DNA of 64,000 bases from the NCBI RefSeq assembly GCF_021352225.1, contig NZ_JAAUVI010000004.1, positions 1-64,000 on the forward strand. The letters run 5' to 3'. How positions within the stretch are numbered: the stretch's first letter is position 1; each line of letters starts with the position of its first letter. The position numbers and the translations under genes were made by a program. Shown here piece by piece: positions 37,400 to 49,811 of the stretch. Below the pieces are notes generated by a model. The model saw only the letters and a program-made list of their open reading frames with translations. It did not search any database and had not been told where the DNA came from. This DNA is from Methylobacterium sp. C25 (GTDB lineage: Bacteria > Pseudomonadota > Alphaproteobacteria > Rhizobiales > Beijerinckiaceae).

Positions 37400-38053
37400 T
37401 CAGGCTCCGAGGATCGGCTTGATGACCTTTTCCATGTCCTCGATGGTCATGGCACCGGCGAATTTCTGGCCGTTGATGAAGAAGGTCGGCGTGGACTCGA
37501 CCTTGAGCACGTCGAGGGCACGGGTCTTCACGGCGTTGATGCCGGCGAAGATCTTCTTGTCGCCGAGGCAGGCCTCGACCTTCTCCTTGGTGAAGCCGGC
37601 CTGACGCAGCAGCGTCTCAATGGCGTCGACCGGATTGACCGGCGGCCGCACGAAGGCCCAGGCCTCCTGCTGGTCGAAGAGCAGGTCGGTGACCGGATAG
37701 TACTTCTCGTTGCCATCGCAGCGGGCGAGCATGAAGCCGGCCGTGGCACGCGGATCGAGGGGGAATTCGCGCAGGGTGAAGCGCACCTTGCCGGTATCGA
37801 TGTAGCGCTCCTTGAGCACCGGCAGGGTCGTCTTGTGGAAATGCGCGCAGTGCGGGCAGGTCATCGAGGCGTATTCGATGATCGTGACCTTGGCGTCCGC
37901 CGGGCCGAGCCAGACGTCACCGAGCGGCCCGGCTTCCATCAGGGCGGCGGTGTCGGCCGATTGGGCCAGCGCCGAAACCGACAGGCGGGGCAGGAGCGCG
38001 GCCGCGCCGACCGCGAGACCAGTGATTTTCACAACGTCGCGCCGGGTAATCAT
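37400..38053 (-). CDS. DsbA-family thiol:disulfide oxidoreductase
   Basis: About 217 residues from ATG 38053. The N-terminus has a twin-arginine-like signal (TRRDVVKITGLAVGAAALLP). The thioredoxin fold contains the CPHC active site (YASMTCPHCAHFH), the DsbA helical insertion, and a cis-proline in STPTFFINGQKF. Members oxidise or isomerise disulfides in the periplasm. It is upstream of and separate from the atp operon, and 84 nt downstream of dciA. Confidence 0.92.
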   Translation of the reverse strand: MITRRDVVKITGLAVGAAALLPRLSVSALAQSADTAALMEAGPLGDVWLGPADAKVTIIEYASMTCPHCAHFHKTTLPVLKERYIDTGKVRFTLREFPLDPRATAGFMLARCDGNEKYYPVTDLLFDQQEAWAFVRPPVNPVDAIETLLRQAGFTKEKVEACLGDKKIFAGINAVKTRALDVLKVESTPTFFINGQKFAGAMTIEDMEKVIKPILGA

Positions 38054-38137
38054 GGCGATGGCAAGCTCCGCTCGGACTAAACGGTCCTTATTTGCGTGCG
38101 GTAGAACTGCCGACAAGCGAAGGCAAGCCGCGCGGCA

Positions 38138-38677
38138 TCAGCGCCGGACCGGCGCAGAGGCCAACACGGCAATGCCGAGACGGTCGAGGGCGTCACGCAG
38201 GCCGTCCTCCTCGATCCGCGAGACCGCTAGGGCGACCTCGCCCCGCCGCGCCGGATCGATCACGCCTGCCGCGGGCCGGCGCAGGCCCGAGTGGACGCGA
38301 CCCTGCTTCATCACGACGCGGCCGACGCAGGCCCACCCGTAATGCGCGTTGATGCGCTGGATCACCACCGGCAGCAGATGCTGGAGCTCCAGCGCGAAAG
38401 CCCCCTCGACCCGAACTACGAGCGTCCCGGATTCGGCACGGCTCGTCGGGTCGGCCCGCTTCTGGCGCGGCCATTCGAGTTTGACCGGCTGGCAGGCGCG
38501 CGCGAGCCGTTCGCCGACGATCTCCGGCCAGGCGGCGAGGATGTCGGTCGAGGCGAAACCCTGGGCCGCGAAAGCCGGCCCGATACAGGCTTCGATCAGT
38601 TCGGCGAGCGGTTTGGCCCGGGCCATGAAGGGTTGGTACCCATCCCAGAACGGCGCGACGCGCCACCATCCGATCAT
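38138..38677 (-). CDS. dciA: DciA (DUF721) DNA replication initiation factor
   Basis: Up to 179 residues; ATG 38626 (MARAKPLAELI) is an alternative start giving 162. The N-terminal DUF721 domain carries LIEACIGPAFAAQGFASTDILAAWPEIVGERLA and a KLEWP segment. DciA is the ancestral loader of the DnaB helicase in bacteria lacking DnaC/DnaI. In alphaproteobacteria it is commonly near mutY and dsbA-like genes, as here. No strong ribosome-binding site decides the start. Confidence 0.88.
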   Translation of the reverse strand: MIGWWRVAPFWDGYQPFMARAKPLAELIEACIGPAFAAQGFASTDILAAWPEIVGERLARACQPVKLEWPRQKRADPTSRAESGTLVVRVEGAFALELQHLLPVVIQRINAHYGWACVGRVVMKQGRVHSGLRRPAAGVIDPARRGEVALAVSRIEEDGLRDALDRLGIAVLASAPVRR

Positions 38678-38740
38678 AGCGCAAGGCAGGCTGCACGTCG
38701 CTTAACCGAAGGTCACGGAAGCCAGACCATTTTTTTTCGA

Positions 38741-38778
38741 CGTCATTCCGAGGCGCCGAAGGCGAACCCGGAATGACG
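38741..38778. repeat. REP-like imperfect palindrome (10-bp arms)
   Basis: CGTCATTCCG (38741-38750) and its exact reverse complement CGGAATGACG (38769-38778) flank 18 nt that themselves are GC-rich and partly self-complementary (GGCGCC, TTCGCC). An 8-nt T-run precedes it on the plus strand. It looks like a short interspersed palindrome between dciA and the DUF1428 pseudogene. Confidence 0.6.
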
Positions 38779-38789
38779 CTCGCAGATCA

Positions 38790-39139
38790 TTACAAGTCGA
38801 GAAACGGCACGAACCCGCCGAAGATCATCCGCTTGCCGTCGAAGGGCATGTCGGGGCCTGGCTGCATGCGCGGATCGGCCATGACCTTGGCGTTCACCGC
38901 GTCTCGGCTCTCTCGCGATTCGTAGACGATCCAGGAGAAGCCGACGACCTCGTCATCTTCAATTGGACCGCGCGCGGGAACGAGGTCAGTTCGCCGTAGG
39001 GCACATCGTCACCGAGACATTCGACGAAAGACAGCGCGCCGTATTCCATCCAGACCTCGCGCGCCTTGCGGGCCAGCTCCTTGTAGGCCTCGATCTTGTC
39101 CTTCGGCACCGGGATCACGAAACCATCGACGTAGGGCAT
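38790..39139 (-). pseudogene. DUF1428 family protein, frameshifted
   Basis: The N-terminal half reads as DUF1428 (MPYVDGFVIPVPKDKIEAY, then ECLGDDVPYGELTSFPRAVQLK). At ~38960 the frame is lost and stops at 38894. A second frame continues the family: EVVGFSWIVYESRESRDAVNAKV, then MPFDGKRMIFGGF, ending at TAA 38790-38792. The family length is restored if one nucleotide is added at the break (AATTGAAGATGAC), so a 1-nt deletion or a base-call error is likely. An intact ribosome-binding site (GAGGAG) precedes the start. Confidence 0.8.
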
Positions 39140-39246
39140 GCGGGTCTCCTCGCTGCGTTCGATCACACCTCGATAAGACGAACGAGCGCGCGCTTTCCCG
39201 ACACGGAGCGCGAACTTTTTCGGCTCGCGACGATGCCGCCTTTGCC

Positions 39247-40515
39247 ATGACCCGCGCTGCCGATAAGACCAATCCCATGCCCGCGCCCGCACAGACTCTC
39301 CGCGCGCCTGCCCGCCCGAACGCCTCCGATCTCCTCGTCTGGTACGACCGCCATCGTCGCGTGCTGCCGTGGCGGGCGCTGCCGGGCGAACGGCCGGACC
39401 CGTATCGCGTCTGGTTGTCCGAGGTGATGCTGCAGCAGACCACGATCGCGGCGGTCAAACCGTATTTTTCGAAGTTTCTGAGCCTGTTTCCCGACGTCGC
39501 GGCGCTCGCCGCCGCGCCGGAGGAGCGCGTGATGTCGGCCTGGGCGGGGCTCGGCTACTACTCGCGTGCGCGCAACCTGCACGCCTGCGCGAAGGCGGTC
39601 GCTGCGGCCGGCACCTTCCCAGATACGGAGGAGGGGCTTCGCAAGCTCCCCGGCATCGGCGCCTACACGGCCGGCGCCATCGCGGCGATCGCCTTCGCCC
39701 GCCCGGCCGCTGCCGTCGACGGCAATGTCGAGCGGGTGATGACCCGGCTGTTCGCTATCGAGACTCCGCTGCCGGCGGCACGCAACGAGATCCGCGCCCT
39801 GACCCTCGACCTCGTGCCGCACGCACGGCCCGGTGACTTCGCCCAGGCCGTGATGGATCTCGGCGCAACCATCTGCACCCCGAAGCGCCCAGCCTGCGCG
39901 CTCTGCCCCTGGATGACGCCCTGCCAGTCCCGCGCCGCGGGACTGCAGGAGACGTTCCCGCGCAAGATCAAGAAGGACAAGGGCGTGCTCAGGAAGGGCG
40001 CGGCCTTCGTGGTGGTGCGGGCCGGCGACGAGGCGATCCTGCTGCGCACGCGCTCGCCGGAAGGCCTGCTCGGCGCGATGGCCGAGCCGCCGACCAGCGC
40101 CTGGGCGCCGGACTACGATCCTGCCAAGGGCCTGCTCGACGCGCCGCTCGACGCCCGCTGGAAGCGGCTGCCGGGCATCGTGAAGCACGTCTTCACGCAT
40201 TTCCCTCTGGAGCTGACGGTGTTTTCGGCGCGCGTCGCGGCCGGGACGGGCGCACCGGCAGGAATGCGATTCACGCCGGGAGCGGGGCTCGACGCGGAGC
40301 CGCTGCCGGGTGTGATGAAAAAGGTGCTCGCGCACGCGCTCGACGTGAAAGTCGCCATGGCCCCGTCGGTCACGGCACAACCCGCGGATCTCGCAACGCC
40401 TTTCGAGCCGGAGCCGCTGCCGCGACGCGCTCCGCTCCAAAAGCCGCCGCGCTCGCGCCCCTCCGACCTCGCCCGGATCGTGAAGAAGCCGCCGAAGGCG
40501 ACACGCAAGCGCTGA
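39247..40515 (+). CDS. mutY: A/G-specific adenine glycosylase MutY
   Basis: A 422-residue protein. The HhH-GPD core holds WLSEVMLQQTTIAAVKPYF, LPGIGAYTAGAIAAIAF and the catalytic aspartate in AVDGNVERVM. The 4Fe-4S cluster ligands fit CX6CX2CX5C (CTPKRPACALCPWMTPC). A C-terminal Nudix-like domain (~240-350) recognises 8-oxoG. The last ~65 residues are a Pro/Arg/Lys-rich tail not seen in E. coli MutY. It removes adenine opposite 8-oxoguanine. Confidence 0.96.
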   Translation: MTRAADKTNPMPAPAQTLRAPARPNASDLLVWYDRHRRVLPWRALPGERPDPYRVWLSEVMLQQTTIAAVKPYFSKFLSLFPDVAALAAAPEERVMSAWAGLGYYSRARNLHACAKAVAAAGTFPDTEEGLRKLPGIGAYTAGAIAAIAFARPAAAVDGNVERVMTRLFAIETPLPAARNEIRALTLDLVPHARPGDFAQAVMDLGATICTPKRPACALCPWMTPCQSRAAGLQETFPRKIKKDKGVLRKGAAFVVVRAGDEAILLRTRSPEGLLGAMAEPPTSAWAPDYDPAKGLLDAPLDARWKRLPGIVKHVFTHFPLELTVFSARVAAGTGAPAGMRFTPGAGLDAEPLPGVMKKVLAHALDVKVAMAPSVTAQPADLATPFEPEPLPRRAPLQKPPRSRPSDLARIVKKPPKATRKR

Positions 40516-40524
40516 TGGCGCAAC

Positions 40525-40562
40525 GCAAAAACCCTCACCCCGGCGAGGGGAGAGGGTTTTGC
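40525..40562. terminator. Bidirectional terminator between mutY and ccrM
   Basis: GCAAAAACCCTC ... GAGGGTTTTGC with inner CCCC/GGGG pairs gives a long stem, with A-run on the left and T-run on the right. It serves the convergent mutY (+) and ccrM (-) genes. Confidence 0.85.
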
Positions 40563-40587
40563 CGTCCTGAGCGCAGACGTTCGCTGG

Positions 40588-42235
<1,648 letters not shown>

Positions 42236-42727
42236 ATGAACGTTGTCACTCGGAGCGCCGTGGCCTGTCTCGGCCTCGTGCTCGCCACTCTCACGCTGGC
42301 GGCACCTGCCGAAGCCCGCGCCGGGCATGCCGGTTTCCACGCTCGCGGACATCACGTCCATTTCGCGCGTCATGCGCATCACCGCCACCGCCTGCATGCG
42401 TCCCGCGCCCGCCGCTTCGGACACCGCGCGCGCCATGTCCGCCACGCATCGGGCGGCAACGCCTCGTGGTATGGTCCCGGCTTCCAGGGTCATCGCACCG
42501 CCAGCGGCGAGCGCTTCAACTCGGGCGGCCTGACCGCCGCGCATCGCAGCCTACCCTTCGGCACCCGCGTCCGCGTGACCAACAACGCCACCGGCCGCTC
42601 GGTCGTCGTGCGCATCAACGACCGTGGCCCCTTCGTCGGCGGCCGCCAGATCGACCTGGCAGCTGGTGCCGCGCGTGCCATCGGCATGACCGGCACCAGC
42701 TACGTCTCGATGTCGGTGGTGCGCTGA
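42236..42727 (+). CDS. RlpA-like septal ring/lytic transglycosylase protein
   Basis: About 163 residues from ATG 42236, with a GGGAAAG ribosome-binding site. A signal peptide ([19 protein letters not shown]) is followed by a very His/Arg-rich segment (~30-75), then a double-psi beta-barrel RlpA domain: [62 protein letters not shown]. The catalytic-type Asp and Glu of RlpA appear present. No SPOR domain is seen. RlpA proteins cleave glycan strands lacking stem peptides, in the periplasm or outer membrane. Confidence 0.9.
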   Translation: MNVVTRSAVACLGLVLATLTLAAPAEARAGHAGFHARGHHVHFARHAHHRHRLHASRARRFGHRARHVRHASGGNASWYGPGFQGHRTASGERFNSGGLTAAHRSLPFGTRVRVTNNATGRSVVVRINDRGPFVGGRQIDLAAGAARAIGMTGTSYVSMSVVR

Positions 42728-42860
42728 TCGCGCCAGCCTGACACCAGCACCCCATCGAGGACCTGACCGGTCGGCGTTGTCATGACGCCGGCCGGTTCCC
42801 ATTTTCGGGGCATGCTTCGGCCCGACGGCCGGCGCGCGGATACGGGAGTTGCGTCGAGCG

Positions 42861-43175
42861 ATGGCGAAGCCTTTGGTGATGGAGATCCCGCACGAACTCG
42901 GCCTCGAGGAGGCCAAGCGCCGTCTCACCGACGGGACCGAGAAGGGCCGGGTCCTCCTCGAGAAGAGCGGCCTCAAGGTCGAGACCCTGGCCTGGACAGG
43001 CGACCGGCTGGATTTCGGCGTCGGCGCGATGGGCCAGAAGGTCGACGGGCAGGTCGACGTCCATCCCGACATGGTGCGGCTCGAAGTCCGCCTGCCGCTG
43101 CTGCTGTCGTTCTTCGCGGAGAAGCTCCAGCGGATCGTCGGCGACGAGGGCACCAAGCTCCTCACCAAGAAATAG
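42861..43175 (+). CDS. Polyhydroxyalkanoate-system (PHA_gran_rgn) family protein
   Basis: About 104 residues from ATG 42861. The pattern IPHELGLEEAKRRL, then LAWTGDRLDFGVGAMGQKVDGQVDV and LPLLLSFFAEKLQRIV, matches the family annotated as polyhydroxyalkanoic acid system protein (PF09650), now often seen as a small stand-alone START-like fold. It is cytoplasmic, and its function is unproven. It stands alone with no phasin or PHA synthase nearby. Confidence 0.8.
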   Translation: MAKPLVMEIPHELGLEEAKRRLTDGTEKGRVLLEKSGLKVETLAWTGDRLDFGVGAMGQKVDGQVDVHPDMVRLEVRLPLLLSFFAEKLQRIVGDEGTKLLTKK

Positions 43176-43264
43176 TCCTTCGGAACAACGCCCCCCCGGT
43201 CCCGTTGGCGTCGGACCCGGAGGCGCCGGCTGCGCGCCTCGCCGTCAGCGTCGCTGGAGTGCGT

Positions 43265-43489
43265 ATGTCGAATCCTGGTCCGATCCCGGAGCAACCGGTT
43301 CCGGAGACCCCGACCCCGCAAACGCCGCCGGATACGCCCTACGATCCGCCGCAGGTGCCATCGCCCAGTCCCGCGCCCGAGATCCCCGGCGGCACACCCT
43401 CGGAATCGCCGGGCGAGACACCGGTCGAGGTTCCCTTGCCGCCGCCTTCGCAGCCGACCCCGACCGGCCCGGCCAACCCGACCGCCTGA
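43265..43489 (+). CDS. Short Pro-rich hypothetical protein
   Basis: 74 residues, about 40% Pro, with Thr, Glu, Ser and Gly (ETPTPQTPPDTPYDPPQVPS). No signal peptide or structure is evident; it must be disordered. Similar short Pro-rich proteins occur in Methylobacterium genomes, but a chance open frame in GC-rich DNA cannot be ruled out. It lies 43 nt before the ABC-F gene. Confidence 0.45.
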   Translation: MSNPGPIPEQPVPETPTPQTPPDTPYDPPQVPSPSPAPEIPGGTPSESPGETPVEVPLPPPSQPTPTGPANPTA

Positions 43490-43532
43490 AGCGCTCTGGC
43501 GTCACGGCCCCGCGCCGGGTTAAGCCCCGGCC

Positions 43533-45341
<1,809 letters not shown>

Positions 45342-45765
45342 GCCAGTCTGCTCTGAAGACGTCGTCCATTCTCGACTCGCGGTATCCCGCGACTGATCTT
45401 TCCGGAGGTCAGGTCATCGGCAACGGCGGGTGCATCGCCAAGAAGAACGTTGCAGAACGGCGCATCTGCACAGCAGAAGTTGTTTTCCAGCACGAACAAA
45501 GCGTTGCTGGCGCGCAACAGCTTTTGCGGAAGCCAGTTTGCAACGGCTCTACGACGCCGAAGTCTGTTGCTCGTGCGGTCACGCTCCCGCATGGTAGCTC
45601 GGCAGCAGAGAAAAAAACCTCGTTGCTGGTCTGGCCGATGCCTCTGCGGGGAGGGCCGAACCACTAAGGGAAAAAGGACGAGGTCGCGGCGCTCCTCTGG
45701 GGGGACATCGCGGCCACCAACAAAGTCCGCTCCCAAGGGTCTCGAAACTTTCGGAGGTTTCCACA
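45342..45765. other. 424-bp upstream region of the porin gene
   Basis: No supported gene. It ends with the porin ribosome-binding site (GGAGG at ~45752). Porin leaders are often long and RNA-regulated, but I cannot identify a defined sRNA target or promoter here. Confidence 0.4.
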
Positions 45766-47397
45766 ATGAAGCTCATCAAGAGCCTTCTCCTGGGATCGGC
45801 GGCGGGGTTGACCGCGGTCGCAGGGGCACAGGCAGCCGATCTCCCGGTCAAGAAGGCCGCCCCGATCGAGTACGTTCGTGTTTGCGGCGCCTACGGCGCT
45901 GGCTTCTTCTACATTCCCGGCACCGACACCTGCCTGCGCGTCTCGGGACGTGCGCGTGGTGAAGCCGGCATCAACACCAGCCCGAACCGTCGCACCAGCG
46001 GTGACACCTCCCAGTTCCGCGGCCTGCTGCGCATCAACATCGATGCCCGCACCCAGACCGACTACGGCACCCTGCGCGCCTTCGCCCGCCTCGAGGCTGC
46101 GAGCGCCACCGGTGAGGGCAAGATGGCTTCGGGCACCCAGGCCCGTATCGGCAACGGTTACTTCGGAACCGGCCAGGACTCGTTCAACCGCGTGCAGGAC
46201 TACGTGCAGGCCGAGAAGGCTTTCATCCAGTTCGCTGGCCTGACCGCTGGTCGCGCATCCTCGTTCTTCGACTTCTACGCCCACGACTTCGAGATCATCG
46301 GCTCGTCGCTCGGTTCGGACCAGGCCTCGACCAACCTGTTCGCCTACACCAAGACCTTCGGTGAAGGTTTCTCGGCGACGCTCTCGATGGAAGATCCGAA
46401 CTTCCGCAAGAACCCGATCTTCTCCAACGGCGGCTCGCTCCCGAGCAACTCCGCTGTGACCAGCGCGATCGGCCAGACCTTCTTCGGTATCGGCACCAAC
46501 GCTCCGACCCCGGTCATCCTGAACTTCGGTCCGACCGGTGCGGTTGCGAACGTCGGCTACGTGGACGTCGTGCAGCGCTCGCGCATGCCCGATTTCGTCG
46601 GCGCCCTGCGCTACGATCAGCCCTGGGGCTCGCTCCAGATCTCGGGTGCTGTGAAGGACATCAACACCGGCGGCTTCACCAGCACCATCACGACGGCTCC
46701 TGGCCAGGCGGCCATCACGACTGCCGGTGCCGCTGCGGCACTCGCAGCTCGCGGCATCACCTCTGGTACGCAGACCGATTACGGCTGGGCCATCCAGGGC
46801 GGCGCCAAGTTCAACCTGCCGTTCATCTCCCCCGGCGACTCCCTGTACCTGCAGGGCGCTTACGGCGAGGGCGCTGCCAACTACACCGGCTACACCTCGT
46901 ATATCGGCCGCTACACCCAGGCGACCGGCATCGTCAGCGGTGGCCCGTGGAACGTCTACATGAACGACGCCGTGATCAACCCGGTCACCGGCAGGCTCGA
47001 GCTGTCGAGCAGCTGGACGGTCGTCGCATCGTACCTGCACTACTGGACGCCTCAGTGGCGCTCGGCCGTGTACGGCTCGTACGGTGAGATGCATCAGCCG
47101 GCCGGCGCAACGGCAGCCCTCCGCGGTCTGGCGGGTGGCGGCACGGGCATCACTGGCCTGCCGAGCGCCAACCCGGCGGCTCTGACGGCAACCTCGACCC
47201 TGGTCAACACCTCCCAGGTCGTTACCGGTGCGAGCCTGATCTGGTCGCCGGTCAAGGACCTCGATATCGGTGCCGAGGGTCAGTACATCCGCGTCGACAC
47301 CCTCAACGGTCAGCGCGTGCTCAACACCGACACGGGCCGCCTGGTCTCCGGCCAGGACACCTTCCAGGCTCGCGTCCGCGTCCAGCGCGACTTCTAA
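45766..47397 (+). CDS. Outer membrane porin, Porin_2 (Omp2b-like) family
   Basis: A 543-residue protein. A clear signal peptide (LIKSLLLGSAAGLTAVAGAQAAD) precedes the family start (LPVKKAAPIEYVRVCGAYGAGFFYIPGTDTCLRVSGRARGEAG). Many alternating beta strands follow, ending in the aromatic-terminated strand RVRVQRDF, the outer membrane assembly signal. Two cysteines in the N-terminal part (VCGAYG and DTCLRV) are family-typical. It forms general diffusion channels, and likely one of several abundant porins. Confidence 0.95.
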   Translation: MKLIKSLLLGSAAGLTAVAGAQAADLPVKKAAPIEYVRVCGAYGAGFFYIPGTDTCLRVSGRARGEAGINTSPNRRTSGDTSQFRGLLRINIDARTQTDYGTLRAFARLEAASATGEGKMASGTQARIGNGYFGTGQDSFNRVQDYVQAEKAFIQFAGLTAGRASSFFDFYAHDFEIIGSSLGSDQASTNLFAYTKTFGEGFSATLSMEDPNFRKNPIFSNGGSLPSNSAVTSAIGQTFFGIGTNAPTPVILNFGPTGAVANVGYVDVVQRSRMPDFVGALRYDQPWGSLQISGAVKDINTGGFTSTITTAPGQAAITTAGAAAALAARGITSGTQTDYGWAIQGGAKFNLPFISPGDSLYLQGAYGEGAANYTGYTSYIGRYTQATGIVSGGPWNVYMNDAVINPVTGRLELSSSWTVVASYLHYWTPQWRSAVYGSYGEMHQPAGATAALRGLAGGGTGITGLPSANPAALTATSTLVNTSQVVTGASLIWSPVKDLDIGAEGQYIRVDTLNGQRVLNTDTGRLVSGQDTFQARVRVQRDF

Positions 47398-47427
47398 GTC
47401 TCGCAGACCAACCATCGACGAACCTCC

Positions 47428-47454
47428 AACCCCGGCTTCGGCCGGGGTTTTTTT
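47428..47454 (+). terminator. Rho-independent terminator of the porin gene
   Basis: AACCCCGGC-TTCG-GCCGGGGTT followed by TTTTT, 30 nt after the porin stop. A 9-bp stem with a UUCG tetraloop and a full T-run. Confidence 0.95.
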
Positions 47455-47559
47455 GTGCCCGGATGCCGCACAGCCTTCATCTCGACGTGAAAGGGGAGCA
47501 CGGCTCGCGCCATTACCCCGCTTTGCCGGCCCGGCCGCGATCGAGGGTTCCCAAGGCCC

Positions 47560-49530
47560 GTGACCTCCGCACCCCCTCCATCCCTCTTGCGACACCGCAT
47601 CGGCTGGCTCGCCGGGCTGCCGGTCCTCGCCCTGCTCTGGGCCGGTGCGACGGTGGTGACGTCACCCGTCATCGACGACGCGCTGCGTGAGGAAAGTGCC
47701 GCCATCGTACGCGCGGCGATCGGGGACGAGCCGGAACCCTGGCTGCGCGTCGAGGTGCAGGGTCGGGACCTGCTGGCGCTCGGCGAAACCGCGGATGCCG
47801 CTTCGCGGGACGCGGCGCTCACCCGGCTCAGGGCGATCCCGGCGCTGAGGCGGCTCGACGACCGCACCGGTCTGATCGAAACGATCTCGCCCTTCGACTG
47901 GACGGCGACACGCACCGCGCCGGACCGGATCGAGACCGGCGGTCACCGCCCGGTCGAGATCGGCGCGGCTGCGCTGGCCTCGCGCCTCGCTTCCGCCTTG
48001 CCGCCCGATGCGACCCTTCGCGACCGGGCGAGGGCGGCACGCGGCGGTCCGGAGGGATTCGCCGAAGCCGCTACCTATCTCGTCGGCGCCCTCCGCGGAT
48101 TCGCGCCCGGTGCCGTCGCGGCGGTCAGCGGCACCACGCTGTCGATACGGGGTGAGGCCATCGACCCGGCAGCCTACGAGGCCGCTCTCTCCGCGGGGCC
48201 GCCGCAGGGCTTCACGCTCGATACGACCGGGATCGTGCCGCCGCGGGTCGACGACTTCCGCTTCGTCGTCGAACGCAGGCCGGACGGAGCCATCACGCTC
48301 GGCGGCAACGTCGTCTCGGAGGCGGCGCGGACCGAAGCGGTCGCGATGGCCACATCGCTCGGGGCGGGGGACGCGCCCGATACCGGAACACGCGCCAAGG
48401 TCGGCGACACCCTGCTGCCCGCCCGCGGGCTCGATCCGGCGATCGACCCTACCGAACTCACCAAGGCGGCGATTCGGCTCGCAGGCTTGATTCGCCAGGG
48501 CTCGGTCCGATTCGAGCGGGGCCGCCTCTCGATCTCCGGCGTCGCGCTCGACGAGGAAGCGGCCGGCGAAGCCGAGACGGCGATGCGCGACGGGCGCCCG
48601 GCCGGCGTCGCCGCCGGATCGGTCGACCTCCAGTTCAGGCCGATCTCGCCCTACCCGTTCCGCATCCGGCGCGAGGCGGGGCGTGTGACCCTCTCGGGCT
48701 ACCTGCCCGACCGCGCGGCCCGCGAGCGCCTGAACGCCGCCCTGCGCCTGCGCTTCCTGCGCGAGACGATCGTCGACCGCTCGCGAATCTCGTCGGGTGC
48801 CCCGGCCCAGTTCGTCACCGCGCTCACCGGCTCCCTCGGACCGCTCTCGACGCTCGCGAGCGGTGAGCTGGAATTCACCGATGCCTCGATCCGGCTGACC
48901 GGCGAGAGTCTCTACGCGCAGAGCGCGCGCCGCGTCGGAGACGACCTGCAGCGGGCGCTGCCGCCCGGCTGGCAGAGTACGGCCACGGTGTCCTCACGCG
49001 ACGCCGAGCCCGCCTACGATGCCGCGACCTGCGCTCGGTTGTTCTCGGAGCGCGTGGCCGGCCATACCCTACGATTTGCACCCGGCAGCAGCGAGCTGAA
49101 GCCGGATTTCTACCCCGTGCTCGATGCCGTCGCCGAGATCGCCAAGGCCTGCCGGACGGAGCATGTCGAGGTGCTTGGTCATCTCGATCCCGCGGGTACC
49201 CCGCCGCCGAAGCCCGTGACGCTGCCTGAAGCAGCTGCAGAAAAAACCAAGAAAGACAAGGTGAAAGCGGACAAATCTAAAGCGTCGGATAAAGCGAAGC
49301 CGGCTGGTGCTGGCAAGGCGGCCGACAAGACGACGACCGCGGCTTCCTCAACCGAGCCGGCTCACCCCGCCAAGGATCCGGAACCCGCGCCGGACCTCGC
49401 CGCCGCACGGGCGGCGGCGATCGTCGACTATCTCCTGAAAGCGGGCGTCCCGCCCGATCGGGCGATGGCGACGCAGGGCGGTGCGCCGCTCAGCGACCGC
49501 CAGGGCATCGGCTTGGCGCTGCGCTCATGA
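47560..49530 (+). CDS. OmpA-family/BON-domain inner-membrane-anchored protein
   Basis: About 656 residues from GTG 47560. One N-terminal membrane helix (GWLAGLPVLALLWAGATVV) is followed by a long periplasmic part with BON-like repeats (LTLGG.VVSEAARTEAVAMA; RFERGRLSISGVALDEEAAG; GRVTLSGYLPDRAARERLN). An OmpA-like domain at ~480-656 (LRFAPGSSELKPDFYPVLDAVAEIA; EVLGHLDPAG) is interrupted by ~60 Lys/Ala/Pro-rich residues before its second half (AAARAAAIVDYLLKAGVPPDRA). GHLD replaces the usual GHTD. It may bind peptidoglycan. The stop overlaps the next start (ATGA). Confidence 0.82.
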   Translation: MTSAPPPSLLRHRIGWLAGLPVLALLWAGATVVTSPVIDDALREESAAIVRAAIGDEPEPWLRVEVQGRDLLALGETADAASRDAALTRLRAIPALRRLDDRTGLIETISPFDWTATRTAPDRIETGGHRPVEIGAAALASRLASALPPDATLRDRARAARGGPEGFAEAATYLVGALRGFAPGAVAAVSGTTLSIRGEAIDPAAYEAALSAGPPQGFTLDTTGIVPPRVDDFRFVVERRPDGAITLGGNVVSEAARTEAVAMATSLGAGDAPDTGTRAKVGDTLLPARGLDPAIDPTELTKAAIRLAGLIRQGSVRFERGRLSISGVALDEEAAGEAETAMRDGRPAGVAAGSVDLQFRPISPYPFRIRREAGRVTLSGYLPDRAARERLNAALRLRFLRETIVDRSRISSGAPAQFVTALTGSLGPLSTLASGELEFTDASIRLTGESLYAQSARRVGDDLQRALPPGWQSTATVSSRDAEPAYDAATCARLFSERVAGHTLRFAPGSSELKPDFYPVLDAVAEIAKACRTEHVEVLGHLDPAGTPPPKPVTLPEAAAEKTKKDKVKADKSKASDKAKPAGAGKAADKTTTAASSTEPAHPAKDPEPAPDLAAARAAAIVDYLLKAGVPPDRAMATQGGAPLSDRQGIGLALRS

Positions 49531-49811
49531 CCCTCCTTGCCTCAACCCTGTGGCCCGGCCTCGCCGGCGCGCTGCTGCTCGGCATCTGCATCGGCGCCCT
49601 GATGGGCCTGCCGCGCGGCCGTGCGAGCCTGATCTCCGCCGCCTCCCTCGTGGCGCTCCTCGCCATCCTCGGCGGTCTCGCCGTCTCGCAAACGGTGCCC
49701 GGGCAGGCGGGCCTCTGGGTCGACACCGCTCTGCTGATGCTCGCGACCTATCTCGCCGGATGCCTCGCCGGCGGCGCCGGACACCGACTCACACGTCCCG
49801 CCAGGCCTTGA
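49527..49811 (+). CDS. Small inner-membrane protein of unknown function
   Basis: A 94-residue protein with three predicted membrane helices ([55 protein letters not shown]). It overlaps the OmpA-like gene stop by 4 nt and so is translationally coupled to it, suggesting a joint envelope role. Its 3' end overlaps the convergent hypothetical gene by 23 nt. The family is not recognised. Confidence 0.7.
   Translation: MTLLASTLWPGLAGALLLGICIGALMGLPRGRASLISAASLVALLAILGGLAVSQTVPGQAGLWVDTALLMLATYLAGCLAGGAGHRLTRPARP

Noticed and set aside
38731..38740. T-run as a terminator with the adjacent palindrome
   Set aside because: The T-run lies upstream, not downstream, of the hairpin on the plus strand, so it does not form an intrinsic terminator.
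45664..47595. 643-codon minus-strand open frame opposite the porin
   Set aside because: Shadow of the porin coding sequence; the porin has a signal peptide, family start and terminal aromatic strand.
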